DNA of 64,000 nucleotides, taken from JACVRW01 sp963734025 (GTDB lineage Bacteria; Actinomycetota; Thermoleophilia; Solirubrobacterales; Thermoleophilaceae). Under the pieces are notes generated by a model that saw only the letters and a program-made list of their open reading frames with translations, was not told the DNA's origin and ran no database searches. Positions within the stretch are counted from its first letter, which is position 1. The number at the start of each line of letters is the position of its first letter. The stretch spans positions 434,001-498,000 of the forward strand of contig CAVTFR010000015.1 in NCBI GenBank assembly GCA_963734025.1, written 5' to 3'. Of this stretch, positions 37,302 to 45,139 are shown one piece after another. The position numbers and the translations under genes are program-made.

Positions 37302-37501
37302 AGAAGCCGCTCCTGGCCCTCCGCCTCACCGGCGACGCGCGCGCGGCTGTCGATCTCCGCGCCGAGCCGGCCGGCAAGCTCGGCGCAGCGCTCGACCAGC
37401 TCGGCCGCCTCCTCCTGGCCGACCGTCCCGGAGCGCAGCCTGTCCGCCACGGACTCCAGCTCCTGAGCGAGCGCCGTCACGGAATCGGGCTCGGCCGTCA
37501 C
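37298..37501 (-). CDS. xseB: Exodeoxyribonuclease VII small subunit
   Basis: A 67-residue, mostly helical protein with the XseB pattern LAQELESVADRLRSG...LEE-like segment (AAELVERCAELAGRL). It binds the large subunit XseA to form the single-strand exonuclease. XseA is not in this window, though xseAB are often adjacent. Both ends overlap neighbours by 4 bases (nusB upstream, ispA downstream). The efp-nusB-xseB-ispA-dxs order supports the assignment. Confidence 0.82.
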   Translation of the reverse strand: MTAEPDSVTALAQELESVADRLRSGTVGQEEAAELVERCAELAGRLGAEIDSRARVAGEAEGQERLL

Positions 37502-37881
37502 GAGGCCGCTTCCTGGCGCGCGATCGTGCCGAGGATCCCGTTGACGAAGCCGGGCGCCTCGGCGGAGCAGAGCTCCTTGGCTGCCTCGACAGCCTCGTCG
37601 ATCGCCACCTCGGCCGGCACGTCCGGCCGGCTGCGCAGCTCGTGCAGGGCCACCCGGAGGATGTTGCGCTCGACGGGCGCGATCCGGTCGAGCGTCCAGC
37701 CCAAGGAATGGGCCGCGATCAGCGCGTCGAGCTCCGCCTGGTCGGCGAGCACGCCCTCGACGAGCTCGCGCGTGAACGGCGTCGCGCCGCGCTCCAGCAG
37801 GTCGAGCGCCGGCCGGCCGGTCACGTCCGCCTGGTAGAGAGCCACGACGGCGGCCCTCCGCTGCTCGCTGCGCCGCGCCAC
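37498..37881 (-). CDS. nusB: Transcription antitermination factor NusB
   Basis: A 127-residue all-helical RNA-binding protein that joins NusE (S10) at boxA in rRNA antitermination. It starts VARRSEQRRAAVVALYQADVTG from a GTG at 37881, one base after the efp stop. The conserved C-terminal segment is IAPVERNILRVALHEL...IDEAVEAAKELCSAEAPGFVNGILG (read in two parts). The standard length and the efp neighbour make this secure. Confidence 0.93.
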   Translation of the reverse strand: MARRSEQRRAAVVALYQADVTGRPALDLLERGATPFTRELVEGVLADQAELDALIAAHSLGWTLDRIAPVERNILRVALHELRSRPDVPAEVAIDEAVEAAKELCSAEAPGFVNGILGTIARQEAAS

Positions 37882-37882
37882 G

Positions 37883-38443
37883 CTAAGCGCGTGAGACGTA
37901 CTCGCCCGAGCGGGTGTCCACCCGGACGCGGTCGCCGACATTGACGAACAGCGGCACCCGGACGATTACGCCGGACTCGAGCGTGGCCGGCTTGTCGCCC
38001 CCGCCGGAGGCGGTGTCGCCGCGCAGGCCCGGGTCGGTCTCGGCGACCGCCAGCTCGACGGCACTGGGCACCTGGACGTCAGCGGGCGCGTCGTCGACGT
38101 AGAGGACGTCCACCTCCTCGTTCGGCACCACCCACTGGAGCGACTCCTTGACCGACTCCTCCGGGACCGCCATCTGCTCGTAGCTCTGGACGTCCATGAA
38201 GTGGGCGTCTGTTCCGTCGGAGTAGAGGAAGGTCATCTTGCGCGACTCGGTGCGGACCGGGCGGAACTTCTCCCCCGCGCGGAAGGTCCTGTCGATCACG
38301 GCCCCGTCGTCGACCCGCTTCAGCTTCGTCCGGACGAAGGCGCCGCCCTTGCCCGGCTTCACGTGCTGGAACTCGACGATCCGGAAGACCCGGCCGTCGA
38401 CCTCGACGTGCATGCCGTTCTTGAACTGGTTGGTGCCTACCAC
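37883..38443 (-). CDS. efp: Translation elongation factor P
   Basis: Relieves ribosome stalling at polyproline. The N-terminal KOW-like domain begins TNQFKNGMHVEVDGRVFRI. The tip loop is HVKPGKGGAFVR, with a Lys at the position modified in other bacteria. The OB domains follow, ending TLESGVIVRVPLFVNVGDRVRVDTRSGEYVSRA (in parts). The product is 186 residues, normal. It is first in the five-gene operon and begins close to a gap of 34 bases after a methyltransferase gene on the same strand. Confidence 0.96.
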   Translation of the reverse strand: MVGTNQFKNGMHVEVDGRVFRIVEFQHVKPGKGGAFVRTKLKRVDDGAVIDRTFRAGEKFRPVRTESRKMTFLYSDGTDAHFMDVQSYEQMAVPEESVKESLQWVVPNEEVDVLYVDDAPADVQVPSAVELAVAETDPGLRGDTASGGGDKPATLESGVIVRVPLFVNVGDRVRVDTRSGEYVSRA

Positions 38444-38477
38444 GGCGACGTAGGGTAGTCGCGAGCGCCCGGCAGCT

Positions 38478-39299
38478 TCACCCGGCCGGCTTCTCCGCCG
38501 AGCCGAGCTTCACCGAACACGGGACGTCCCAGCCCTCGTCCGTCCGGTGCGGCTCGAGCAGCTCGTCGAAGCGGCGCCGGATCTCGGCCTGCAGCTCGGG
38601 GGGCTGGGTTGTGACGAGCACGGTGGTTCGCACGGTGCCGCCGAGGATGTCCGCCCAGAAGTCATCGAGGTCGTCGACGCGATGGGTGAACCTGATCGTC
38701 TCCACGATCGGGTCCGTCAGGCCCGCGTCGACCAGCAGCTGCGCGAACTCGCGATCGGGCGAGTACTGGAACAGTGACGGCCCCACGGGCAGCTCCTCGG
38801 GCATGGACGCCCCCGCTCCCGCCACCGCCTCCATCACCGCCCCGACGAAGCGCGTCCGCCCGGGCGAGTCCCAGGTGGTGAACGCCACTCGGCCGCCCGG
38901 CCGAGTGACCCGGGCGGCCTCGCGCACCGCACCCGGGAGGTCCGAGAGATGCGGCATGAGGAAGTTCGCCACTACCACGTCGAAGCTCTGATCTTCGACC
39001 GGCAGCGCGTTGGCGTCGCCCTCGCGGAACTCGATCTGCGGGTGGAGAAGCCGGGCGAGCTCCAGCATCTCGGTCGAGAAGTCGAGCCCGACCGGTTCGG
39101 CGCCGCGCTCGGCCGCGCGCGCCGCAACGTAGCCGGGGCCGGTGGCGAGGTCGAGCACACGCATGCCCTCGGTGACACCCGCGGCGTCAAGCAGCGGGTC
39201 GATCGAGCGGGTCGTGATCGCGGCGATGCCGCGGTGGTAGGGCTCGGCACGCCCGGCGCCCCAGCCGGCCCTCTCGAACTCGCCGAACTCGTCGGTCAT
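38478..39299 (-). CDS. Class I SAM-dependent methyltransferase
   Basis: A 273-residue Rossmann-fold methyltransferase. Motif I is MRVLDLATGPGYVA (about 45-58), motif II PVGLDFSTEMLELA, then EGDANALPVEDQSFDVVVANF and the post-motif PGGRVAFTTWD. The sequence resembles ubiquinone/menaquinone-type (UbiE-like) methyltransferases without allowing the substrate to be named. The ATG at 39299 is 3 bases after the stop of the SpoIIAA-like gene, suggesting cotranscription. Confidence 0.88.
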   Translation of the reverse strand: MTDEFGEFERAGWGAGRAEPYHRGIAAITTRSIDPLLDAAGVTEGMRVLDLATGPGYVAARAAERGAEPVGLDFSTEMLELARLLHPQIEFREGDANALPVEDQSFDVVVANFLMPHLSDLPGAVREAARVTRPGGRVAFTTWDSPGRTRFVGAVMEAVAGAGASMPEELPVGPSLFQYSPDREFAQLLVDAGLTDPIVETIRFTHRVDDLDDFWADILGGTVRTTVLVTTQPPELQAEIRRRFDELLEPHRTDEGWDVPCSVKLGSAEKPAG

Positions 39300-39301
39300 C
39301 C

Positions 39302-39676
39302 TCAGCCGGCGACCCAGGCCTTGGCCTCGTCGAGCTGCTCGAGCGGGTAGGTCCTCACTTCGCCCGGCATCATCCAAGCGAAGGCATGCGTGGCCTGTGA
39401 CATCCAGTTCACATCCGTAACGAGCGCGAGGCGCGTCCATGCCTTCGGGTGGAGGATGCCGAGATTCCAGCCGGTCTTCGCGTCCTCGAGCAGCGCGCCC
39501 GCGTCGAACTTCTCGAAGCCGGGACCCACCTGGTACACCATCCGGATCCCCTCGCCCGTCTCGACCTTCTGCTTGACCGGCGGAAGGAACGCGTTCGTGT
39601 AATCGTCGCGGGTGACGTGACCGGAGGCCCGGAAGCCGAGTGTCCCGTCCGGCATGTCGGGAATCGGCTCGATCAT
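39302..39676 (-). CDS. SpoIIAA-like (STAS-fold) protein
   Basis: A 124-residue protein of the SpoIIAA-like family. TLGFRASGHVTRDDYTNAFLPPVK starts the domain and IRMVYQVGPGFEKF follows. RLALVTDVNWMSQATHAFAWMMPGEVRTYPLEQLDEAKAWV closes it (read in parts). The family has a STAS-like fold but no known phosphorylated Ser here. The function is unknown, perhaps lipid or small-molecule binding. It is probably in an operon with the methyltransferase. Confidence 0.82.
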   Translation of the reverse strand: MIEPIPDMPDGTLGFRASGHVTRDDYTNAFLPPVKQKVETGEGIRMVYQVGPGFEKFDAGALLEDAKTGWNLGILHPKAWTRLALVTDVNWMSQATHAFAWMMPGEVRTYPLEQLDEAKAWVAG

Positions 39677-39689
39677 GGCTCGGGTTGTA

Positions 39690-40394
39690 TCACCCGACGT
39701 CGGGTGGCAGCCGGCCCTCGTCGACGAGCTTTTCGAGGTGCGCCGCGAGCGTCAGCGCGGCCGCCGGACGCAGCTCCGCGGGGGCATCGGACCAGACGGC
39801 GTCGAGCAACTCGTCGCGGCTTCGCAGACCGGAGTCGATCGCCTCGAGGAGACGCCGCTCGCGGTCCAGCCGGTGCGACAGGTACTCGTCGAGCTTGGCC
39901 CGCGGGTCCCACACGTAGGGGCCGTGGCCGGGGCAGAGCACCTCGAGGTCGAGCTCCTGGAGGCGGCGCAGGGAGTCGAGGTACGCGGCCAGCGAGCCCT
40001 CGCCCGGAGGGATGAAGACGCTCCCCATGCCGAGCACCGTGTCGCCCGTGAACAGGACTCGCCCGACGAGCAGGCAGACGCTGTCGGCCGAGTGGCCGGG
40101 GGTAGCGACCGCGCGGAACGGGCCGACCTCCTCACCGCCCGCCGGCAGCGTGACCGGCGCGCCGAACTCCCCGGCGCTCTCGGAGTGATCCGAGTGCGAG
40201 TGGGTGAGGACGACGCCCTCGATCGCTTCGCCCGCGGCGTCGCGAATCGCCTGCAAATGGGCGGCATCGGAGGGCCCAGGGTCGACCACCCAGGCGCCCA
40301 CCACGTAGCTGTTCGTCCCGTCGAGCGTGAGCGGGGACGCGTTGGCGGCACGCACCCGGATCACGCCGCTCGGCTCGCGTTCGGCAGCCTGCAT
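39690..40394 (-). CDS. MBL-fold metallo-hydrolase (LACTB2-like)
   Basis: A 234-residue metallo-beta-lactamase-fold hydrolase. Metal motifs are VLTHSHSDHSES (HxHxDH), VATPGHSADSVC (His), LFTGDTVLG (Asp) and CPGHGPYV (His). The C-terminal helices RRLLEAIDSGLRSRDELLDAV and LAAHLEKLVDEGRL form a winged-helix-like tail, as in LACTB2 RNases and related thioesterases. The ATG at 40394 precedes ASPLTLDGTNSYVVG. It lies 13 bases from the SpoIIAA-like gene start, same strand, and diverges from the phosphatase gene. Confidence 0.88.
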   Translation of the reverse strand: MQAAEREPSGVIRVRAANASPLTLDGTNSYVVGAWVVDPGPSDAAHLQAIRDAAGEAIEGVVLTHSHSDHSESAGEFGAPVTLPAGGEEVGPFRAVATPGHSADSVCLLVGRVLFTGDTVLGMGSVFIPPGEGSLAAYLDSLRRLQELDLEVLCPGHGPYVWDPRAKLDEYLSHRLDRERRLLEAIDSGLRSRDELLDAVWSDAPAELRPAAALTLAAHLEKLVDEGRLPPDVG

Positions 40395-40446
40395 GGGCGC
40401 GGGTTGTACCGGAGTATCCTCGCCCGAGTTGGGCTCGCGACTACAA

Positions 40447-42459
40447 ATGGAGGGGCTGCTGCTCGACCGGGTGACCGTCGCGATCGCGCTGGGAGCGCTG
40501 CTCGCGGTCACCATCGCGGCGATCGCGCTGGACAGCCCCGGACCGGTGCTCGTCCTGCTCGCGGCGGGGCCGCTGGTGGCCTCGCTCCGCTCCGGCGCGA
40601 TCGTCACCGGCATCGTCGCCCTGCTCGCGCTCGCCCTGGCGATCGGGCTGGGAGCCGAGGGGGAGGCCGAGCACCTGACCGCTGTGCTGGCCGTCGCGGC
40701 GGCCGGGGGACTTGCGGTCGGCGCGGCCCACCTCCGCAGTGGCCGCGAGCGGCTCGGCGGGGCGCGGCCTGAGGCCGCAGGCGGGGCGCCGCGCGCCGCC
40801 GACGCGGAGGCCAGCCGCGAGCAGCTCGAGGCGATGCTGCGCGGGGTGGCCGACGCGGTGACTGCGCAGGCTCCCGACGGCCGCCTCCTGTACGCCAACG
40901 AGGCCGCCGTGCAGCTGCTCGGGTTCGAGTCGCGGGAGGCCCTGTTGACGGCGGCCCCGGCCGACCTCCTCGGCGCCTACGAGATCTTCGACGAGGCCGG
41001 CCGGCCCTATCCACTCGGGGAGCTGCCGGGGCGGCGCGCGCTCCTCGGCGAGCGGTCGCCCGAGGCCATCGTGCGCTTCCGGGTCCGCGCGACCGGCGAG
41101 GAGCGCTGGTCCGCCATCAAGGCGAACCCGATCCCCGACGGAAACGGCGGCGTGAGCATGGCGATGAACGTGATCGAGGACATCACCGCGCACAAGCGGG
41201 CGGAGCGTGCGCAGGGTCTCCTGTCGCGCAGCAGCGACGTGCTGACCGGCTGGCTCGGCTCGGACGAGCTGCTCATGAGGATCGCGCAGCTCGCGGTCCC
41301 CCAGGCGGCGGACTGGTGCGCCGTCGATCTGCTCGGGGCCGACGGCCGCCTCGAGCGCGTCGCGCTCACCCATGCCGACCCGGCCCTGCGCGAGCAGGCG
41401 CTCGAGCTGAGCCGTCGCTTCCCCCCCGACCCGACCACGCCGGGCGGCGCCTACGAGGTGGTCGAGAGCGGTGAGCCGAAGCTGTTCGACGAGGTGACGG
41501 ACGAGCTGCTGCGCCGCTCGACGCGCTCCGAGGAGCAGTACGGGCTGCTGCGCGAGCTGGGGATCCGCTCGGTGATCGTCGTGCCGATGACGACGCGCGA
41601 GCGGACGCTCGGCACGCTCACCTTCGCCACGGGCGCGTCGGGACGACGCTACGACGATTATGACGTCGAGGTCGCTCAGGAGCTGGCCCGCCGCTGCGCG
41701 ACCGCTATCGACAACAACCGGCTCTACTCGGAGCGCTCCTACATCGCCCGGACCCTGCAGGACGGATTGCTGCCGCTCGAGCTGCCCGACATCCCGGGCA
41801 TCGAGGCGGCGGTGCGCTTTCGCCACAGCGGCGACGGCGGCGAGGTGGGCGGCGACTTCTACGACCTCTTCGAGACCGGCAGCCGCGGCTGGAGCGTCCT
41901 CCTGGGCGACGTCTGCGGCAAGGGCCCCGATGCGGCCGCCGTGACCGCGCTCGCGCGCTACACGCTGCGCACTGCCGCGCTGCGGCACCGCCTCCCCAGC
42001 CGCAGCCTCTCGATCCTGAACGAGGCCCTGCTGCGCCAGCGCAGCGACCGCCGTTTCTGCACCGTCGCCTACGCGTACCTCGAGAAGGTCGACGGCGGGG
42101 CACGAGTGGGCTTCGCCTCTGGCGGCCACCCGCTACCGCTGCTCCTGCATGCCGATGGCGCCGTCGAGACGGTCGGGGCGGCCGGAACGCTGCTCGGCGT
42201 GGTGCCCGACCCCGACCTCGAAGATCGCTCGCTCGTCCTCGGTCGCGGCGACGCGCTCATCCTCTTCACCGACGGCGTGATCGAGCCGCGCGGGAACGGC
42301 GAGACGGTCGACGAGAAGCAGCTCGCCGACCTGGTTGCACGCTGCGCGGGCCGCGGGGCGGACGCGATCGCCGCCGAAATCGAGCAGGCGGCGCTGAGCG
42401 CGCACGGGGGGCGGCCGCGGGACGACATCGCCGTGCTCGTACTCCGAGTGTCGCCCTGA
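40447..42459 (+). CDS. Membrane PAS-GAF-PP2C (SpoIIE-type) serine phosphatase
   Basis: A 670-residue sensor phosphatase. Residues 5-100 contain three or four membrane segments (VTVAIALGALLAVTIAAIAL and others). A PAS domain is at about 120-250 (VADAVTAQAPDGRLLYANEAA). A GAF domain is at about 280-430 (LIRIAQLAVPQAADWCAVDLL to RRCATAIDNNRLYSE). The PP2C domain follows, with VGGDFYDLF, VLLGDVCGKGPDAA, CTVAYAYLE and PRDDIAVLVLRV. It would dephosphorylate an anti-anti-sigma factor in response to a signal. The HATPase gene downstream is the likely opposing kinase. No STAS antagonist is next to them. Confidence 0.92.
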   Translation: MEGLLLDRVTVAIALGALLAVTIAAIALDSPGPVLVLLAAGPLVASLRSGAIVTGIVALLALALAIGLGAEGEAEHLTAVLAVAAAGGLAVGAAHLRSGRERLGGARPEAAGGAPRAADAEASREQLEAMLRGVADAVTAQAPDGRLLYANEAAVQLLGFESREALLTAAPADLLGAYEIFDEAGRPYPLGELPGRRALLGERSPEAIVRFRVRATGEERWSAIKANPIPDGNGGVSMAMNVIEDITAHKRAERAQGLLSRSSDVLTGWLGSDELLMRIAQLAVPQAADWCAVDLLGADGRLERVALTHADPALREQALELSRRFPPDPTTPGGAYEVVESGEPKLFDEVTDELLRRSTRSEEQYGLLRELGIRSVIVVPMTTRERTLGTLTFATGASGRRYDDYDVEVAQELARRCATAIDNNRLYSERSYIARTLQDGLLPLELPDIPGIEAAVRFRHSGDGGEVGGDFYDLFETGSRGWSVLLGDVCGKGPDAAAVTALARYTLRTAALRHRLPSRSLSILNEALLRQRSDRRFCTVAYAYLEKVDGGARVGFASGGHPLPLLLHADGAVETVGAAGTLLGVVPDPDLEDRSLVLGRGDALILFTDGVIEPRGNGETVDEKQLADLVARCAGRGADAIAAEIEQAALSAHGGRPRDDIAVLVLRVSP

Positions 42460-42627
42460 TCCCCGCTGGGGGCCCTCCGGGCGGTACCGAGGTTGCGTGA
42501 TCGCGCCAGATGGGTAGAAACACTCACGTCGTCTCGATATTCGAAGGACACCCCCCGCATCGCATCTCGACCCGGCAGCGCTTCCCCGACCGGCCCGGCG
42601 GCTCTCCGTCCTTGGGCCGGCGACGGC

Positions 42628-43029
42628 ATGCTCCCGGTGCGGCGCGCCGAGGTGGACGAGGTCCTGACGGTGCGCATCGCGGGCGGACCTGACGCCGCGG
42701 TACGCGCCCGCCGCGCGATCGCGAACCTGCGAGGCGACATCGATCCGTCGGTGCGCGACACGCTACGTCTGCTCGTAACCGAGCTCGTGGCGAACAGCGT
42801 GCGGCACGCCCACGCGGACGCCGTAACGCTGCACGTAGCGCTCGGCCCGAGGACGGTCCTCACCGAGGTCACTGACTCGGGTCCCGGCTTCGACCCGGCC
42901 GCGACCGGCGCGCCGCGCGGCGACCACAGCGGTTATGGCCTCTTCCTGGTCGAGCGCCTGGCGGACCGCTGGGGCGTCGCCCGCTCGGGACGGTCGACTC
43001 GCGTCTGGTTCGAGCTCCTGCGGGCCTGA
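42628..43029 (+). CDS. ATP-binding protein, anti-sigma-factor-kinase-like (RsbW/SpoIIAB type)
   Basis: A 133-residue HATPase_c domain. The N box is LLVTELVANSVRHAHA, the G1 box is VTDSGPGFDP, and G2 is HSGYGLFLVERLADRWGV. Such stand-alone domains phosphorylate STAS anti-anti-sigma factors and bind sigma factors. The ATG at 42628 starts at the domain; an upstream in-frame TTG at 42493 would add 45 residues without similarity. It follows the PP2C phosphatase after 168 bases on the same strand, so the two probably form a partner-switching pair. Confidence 0.82.
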   Translation: MLPVRRAEVDEVLTVRIAGGPDAAVRARRAIANLRGDIDPSVRDTLRLLVTELVANSVRHAHADAVTLHVALGPRTVLTEVTDSGPGFDPAATGAPRGDHSGYGLFLVERLADRWGVARSGRSTRVWFELLRA

Positions 43030-43039
43030 GCGCGCTTCC

Positions 43040-43951
43040 TCAGAGCGTCAGCTGTTCCTCGCCCGGGGGCACCTGGCCGAGTAGGGCCCGGAAGCGCTGG
43101 GCGGCCGTCGGGGCGTCGTCGCCGCGGTTGTTGTTGAAGGCCACATGGACCTCGCCCGCCCGCTCCGCCATCTGGAGAACGCGCTGCTCGACCTCGTCGA
43201 GCTCGTCGTCCGTGTAGCGCCAGCCGAAGCGCTCCGCCACCGAGCGGCCGCTCAGGTAGCCGTCCGTGTTGCGCCCGTGCAGGCGCAGGTAGGCGAGATC
43301 GTCGCGCGTGACCGCGTCGAGGTCGGAGGGCATGATCGGCACGTGGTCGGCGGGCGGGGCGTCCACGCATACGAACGCCACGCCGTGGTCGGAGAACCAG
43401 GCCAGTGTCTCGTCGCGGCGCCTGTCGCGCACCCAGCCGCGGTGGCGAAGCTCGATCGCGAGGCGATGCGGCGCGAACACCTCTGCGAGCCGGTCGAGCT
43501 CGTCGAGGCTGTGCTTTCCTGGGCCGAACGCCGGCGTGAGCTGAAGGAGGTAGGCGCCGAGCTTGCCGGCCTCGGCGAGCGGGGCCGTCTCCTCGACCAC
43601 CCTCTCCGCCAACGCCGTCTCGAGCTCGGGGGTGAGCCGGACGCGGCCGCGGCCCTGCGACTCGACTCCGTCGCGCATGTCCGGCGGCAGCGACTCGACC
43701 GGCGCGGCGTGGCGCGACAGCGCACGGTGGACCTTGACGTCGAAGATGAATTCGTCGGGGGTCGCCTCGACCCAGCCGTGGACCGTGTTGCGGTCGGGGA
43801 TCGCGTAGAAACTCGAGTTGAGCTCGACCGCCTCGAAGCGCCGCGCATACCAGGGGAGGCGCTCGCCCGGTGTCATCCGCGGCGGGTACCACTCCTTGAC
43901 GAAGCCGGGATCGGCCCAGCTCGACGTGCCGACGAGGATCCTGCCCGCCAT
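43040..43951 (-). CDS. DUF72 domain protein
   Basis: A 303-residue TIM-barrel-like protein of the DUF72 family (E. coli YecE type). ILVGTSSWADPGFVKEWYP starts the protein. AVELNSSFYAIPDRNTVHGW follows, then FIFDVKVHRALSRHA, AIELRHRGW, and YLRLHGRN near the end, with VHVAFNNNRGDDA last. All are family hallmarks. The function is not established; a nuclease-like or endonuclease-IV-like fold has been proposed for the family. It is divergent from the M48 protease. Confidence 0.9.
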   Translation of the reverse strand: MAGRILVGTSSWADPGFVKEWYPPRMTPGERLPWYARRFEAVELNSSFYAIPDRNTVHGWVEATPDEFIFDVKVHRALSRHAAPVESLPPDMRDGVESQGRGRVRLTPELETALAERVVEETAPLAEAGKLGAYLLQLTPAFGPGKHSLDELDRLAEVFAPHRLAIELRHRGWVRDRRRDETLAWFSDHGVAFVCVDAPPADHVPIMPSDLDAVTRDDLAYLRLHGRNTDGYLSGRSVAERFGWRYTDDELDEVEQRVLQMAERAGEVHVAFNNNRGDDAPTAAQRFRALLGQVPPGEEQLTL

Positions 43952-43989
43952 GGCCGCACATCCTGACGGGTGGCCTAGGCTTAGGCCGC

Positions 43990-45033
43990 GTGACGGAGCA
44001 GATCGAAGCGGCCTGGAAGCTCGACCGAATCTCGCCGCGTGCCTACCAGCACCCGGCCGACCGGGCCGCGAGCGCCGCGCTAGCCAAGGTCCCGTATCTC
44101 GACCAGGTCGTCCGCCGGCTGGTGGCACTCGGATACGAGCGCGCGCTGCGTGCTGCAACGCTCGGCGCCGCCGTGCGGCTCGGCGATGGGCAGCTGCCGC
44201 ACATCTGGGTGCTTCACCGGCAGGTCTTCAACTCGCTCGACATGGAGCGCGTGCCGGACCTCTACCTCACCCAGTTCCCGCTCGCCAATGCGGCCGCCAT
44301 CGGGACCGACAAGCCGATCGTGGTCCTCAACTCGGAGCTCGTGCGCATCCTCGACGTCGACGGGCGCCGGGTCGTCCTCGCACACGAGGCCGCTCACGTC
44401 CACTCTGACCACGTCCTCTACCAGACCGCGCTGCTGATCCTGCTGCGGCTTGGCTCGTCGGCACGCCTGCCGGTGCTCGCCGGCCTCCCGCTGTTCGCGA
44501 TCCAGCTCGCGCTGCTCGAATGGTGGCGCGCGGCCGAGCTGTCCTGTGACCGCGCCGCGGCGCTCGTGACGCGCGACCCGCAGGCCGTCTGCCGCGCGCT
44601 CATGACGATCGCCGCCGGCGAGGAGGCGGAGAACCTCAGCCTCGACGCGTTCATCGCCCAGGGCATGGACTACAGCGAGAGCGGCGACGGCCTCGAGCGG
44701 GTGACGAAACGGCTCCAGGACATGGGCCTCACGCACCCGATGCCGGTGCGGCGCGTGAAGATGCTGCTCGACTGGGTCCGCGAAGGCGACTACGACCGCA
44801 TGGTCCGCGGCGACTACCTCCGGCTCGGCGAGGAGCCGGGTGCCCGCGAGGAGGCCGGGGAGGCGGGCGCCTTCTACGGCGAGCGCATCAGCGGCGCGTT
44901 CTCCCAGGCGGGCACGTCGGTCGCCGACATCGGGGAGCAGCTCGGGGAGTGGCTGAAGCGGACGCGCGAGCGCGCGGGGGGCGACGACCGGGCGGGCGAC
45001 GAAACGAAAGACAGCAGCGAGGGCGGCGGGTAG
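43990..45033 (+). CDS. M48 family zinc metallopeptidase (HtpX/Ste24-like)
   Basis: A 347-residue protease. The zinc motif is VLAHEAAHVHSDH (HExxH) near residue 133. The third ligand Glu is in WWRAAELSCDRAAAL. Two hydrophobic segments (ALLILLRLGSSARLP; LPLFAIQLALLEWW) follow the motif and may anchor it in the membrane. The N-terminal part (ISPRAYQHPADRAASAALAKVP) is typical of the actinobacterial subgroup. The C-terminus is charged and likely disordered. GTG start. It converges on dnaE2 across a hairpin-rich gap. Confidence 0.88.
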   Translation: MTEQIEAAWKLDRISPRAYQHPADRAASAALAKVPYLDQVVRRLVALGYERALRAATLGAAVRLGDGQLPHIWVLHRQVFNSLDMERVPDLYLTQFPLANAAAIGTDKPIVVLNSELVRILDVDGRRVVLAHEAAHVHSDHVLYQTALLILLRLGSSARLPVLAGLPLFAIQLALLEWWRAAELSCDRAAALVTRDPQAVCRALMTIAAGEEAENLSLDAFIAQGMDYSESGDGLERVTKRLQDMGLTHPMPVRRVKMLLDWVREGDYDRMVRGDYLRLGEEPGAREEAGEAGAFYGERISGAFSQAGTSVADIGEQLGEWLKRTRERAGGDDRAGDETKDSSEGGG

Positions 45034-45045
45034 CCGTCGGCAACC

Positions 45046-45105
45046 TCGACGGATCCGTCGATCACGGTGCGGGTGCTGCGTTTCCGTTGACTATCGACGG
45101 AAACG
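45046..45105. terminator. Paired hairpins between convergent M48 and dnaE2 genes
   Basis: TCGACGGATCCGTCGA (45046-45061) is a perfect 16-base palindrome. Then CGTTTCCGT (45079-45087) pairs with ACGGAAACG (45097-45105) over a 9-base loop. There is no T-run, so termination would be weak or protein-aided. The place between convergent genes suits a two-way terminator. Confidence 0.45.
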
Positions 45106-45139
45106 GCGCGCGGACGGCCATCGCGGGGCAAGCCAGCTA

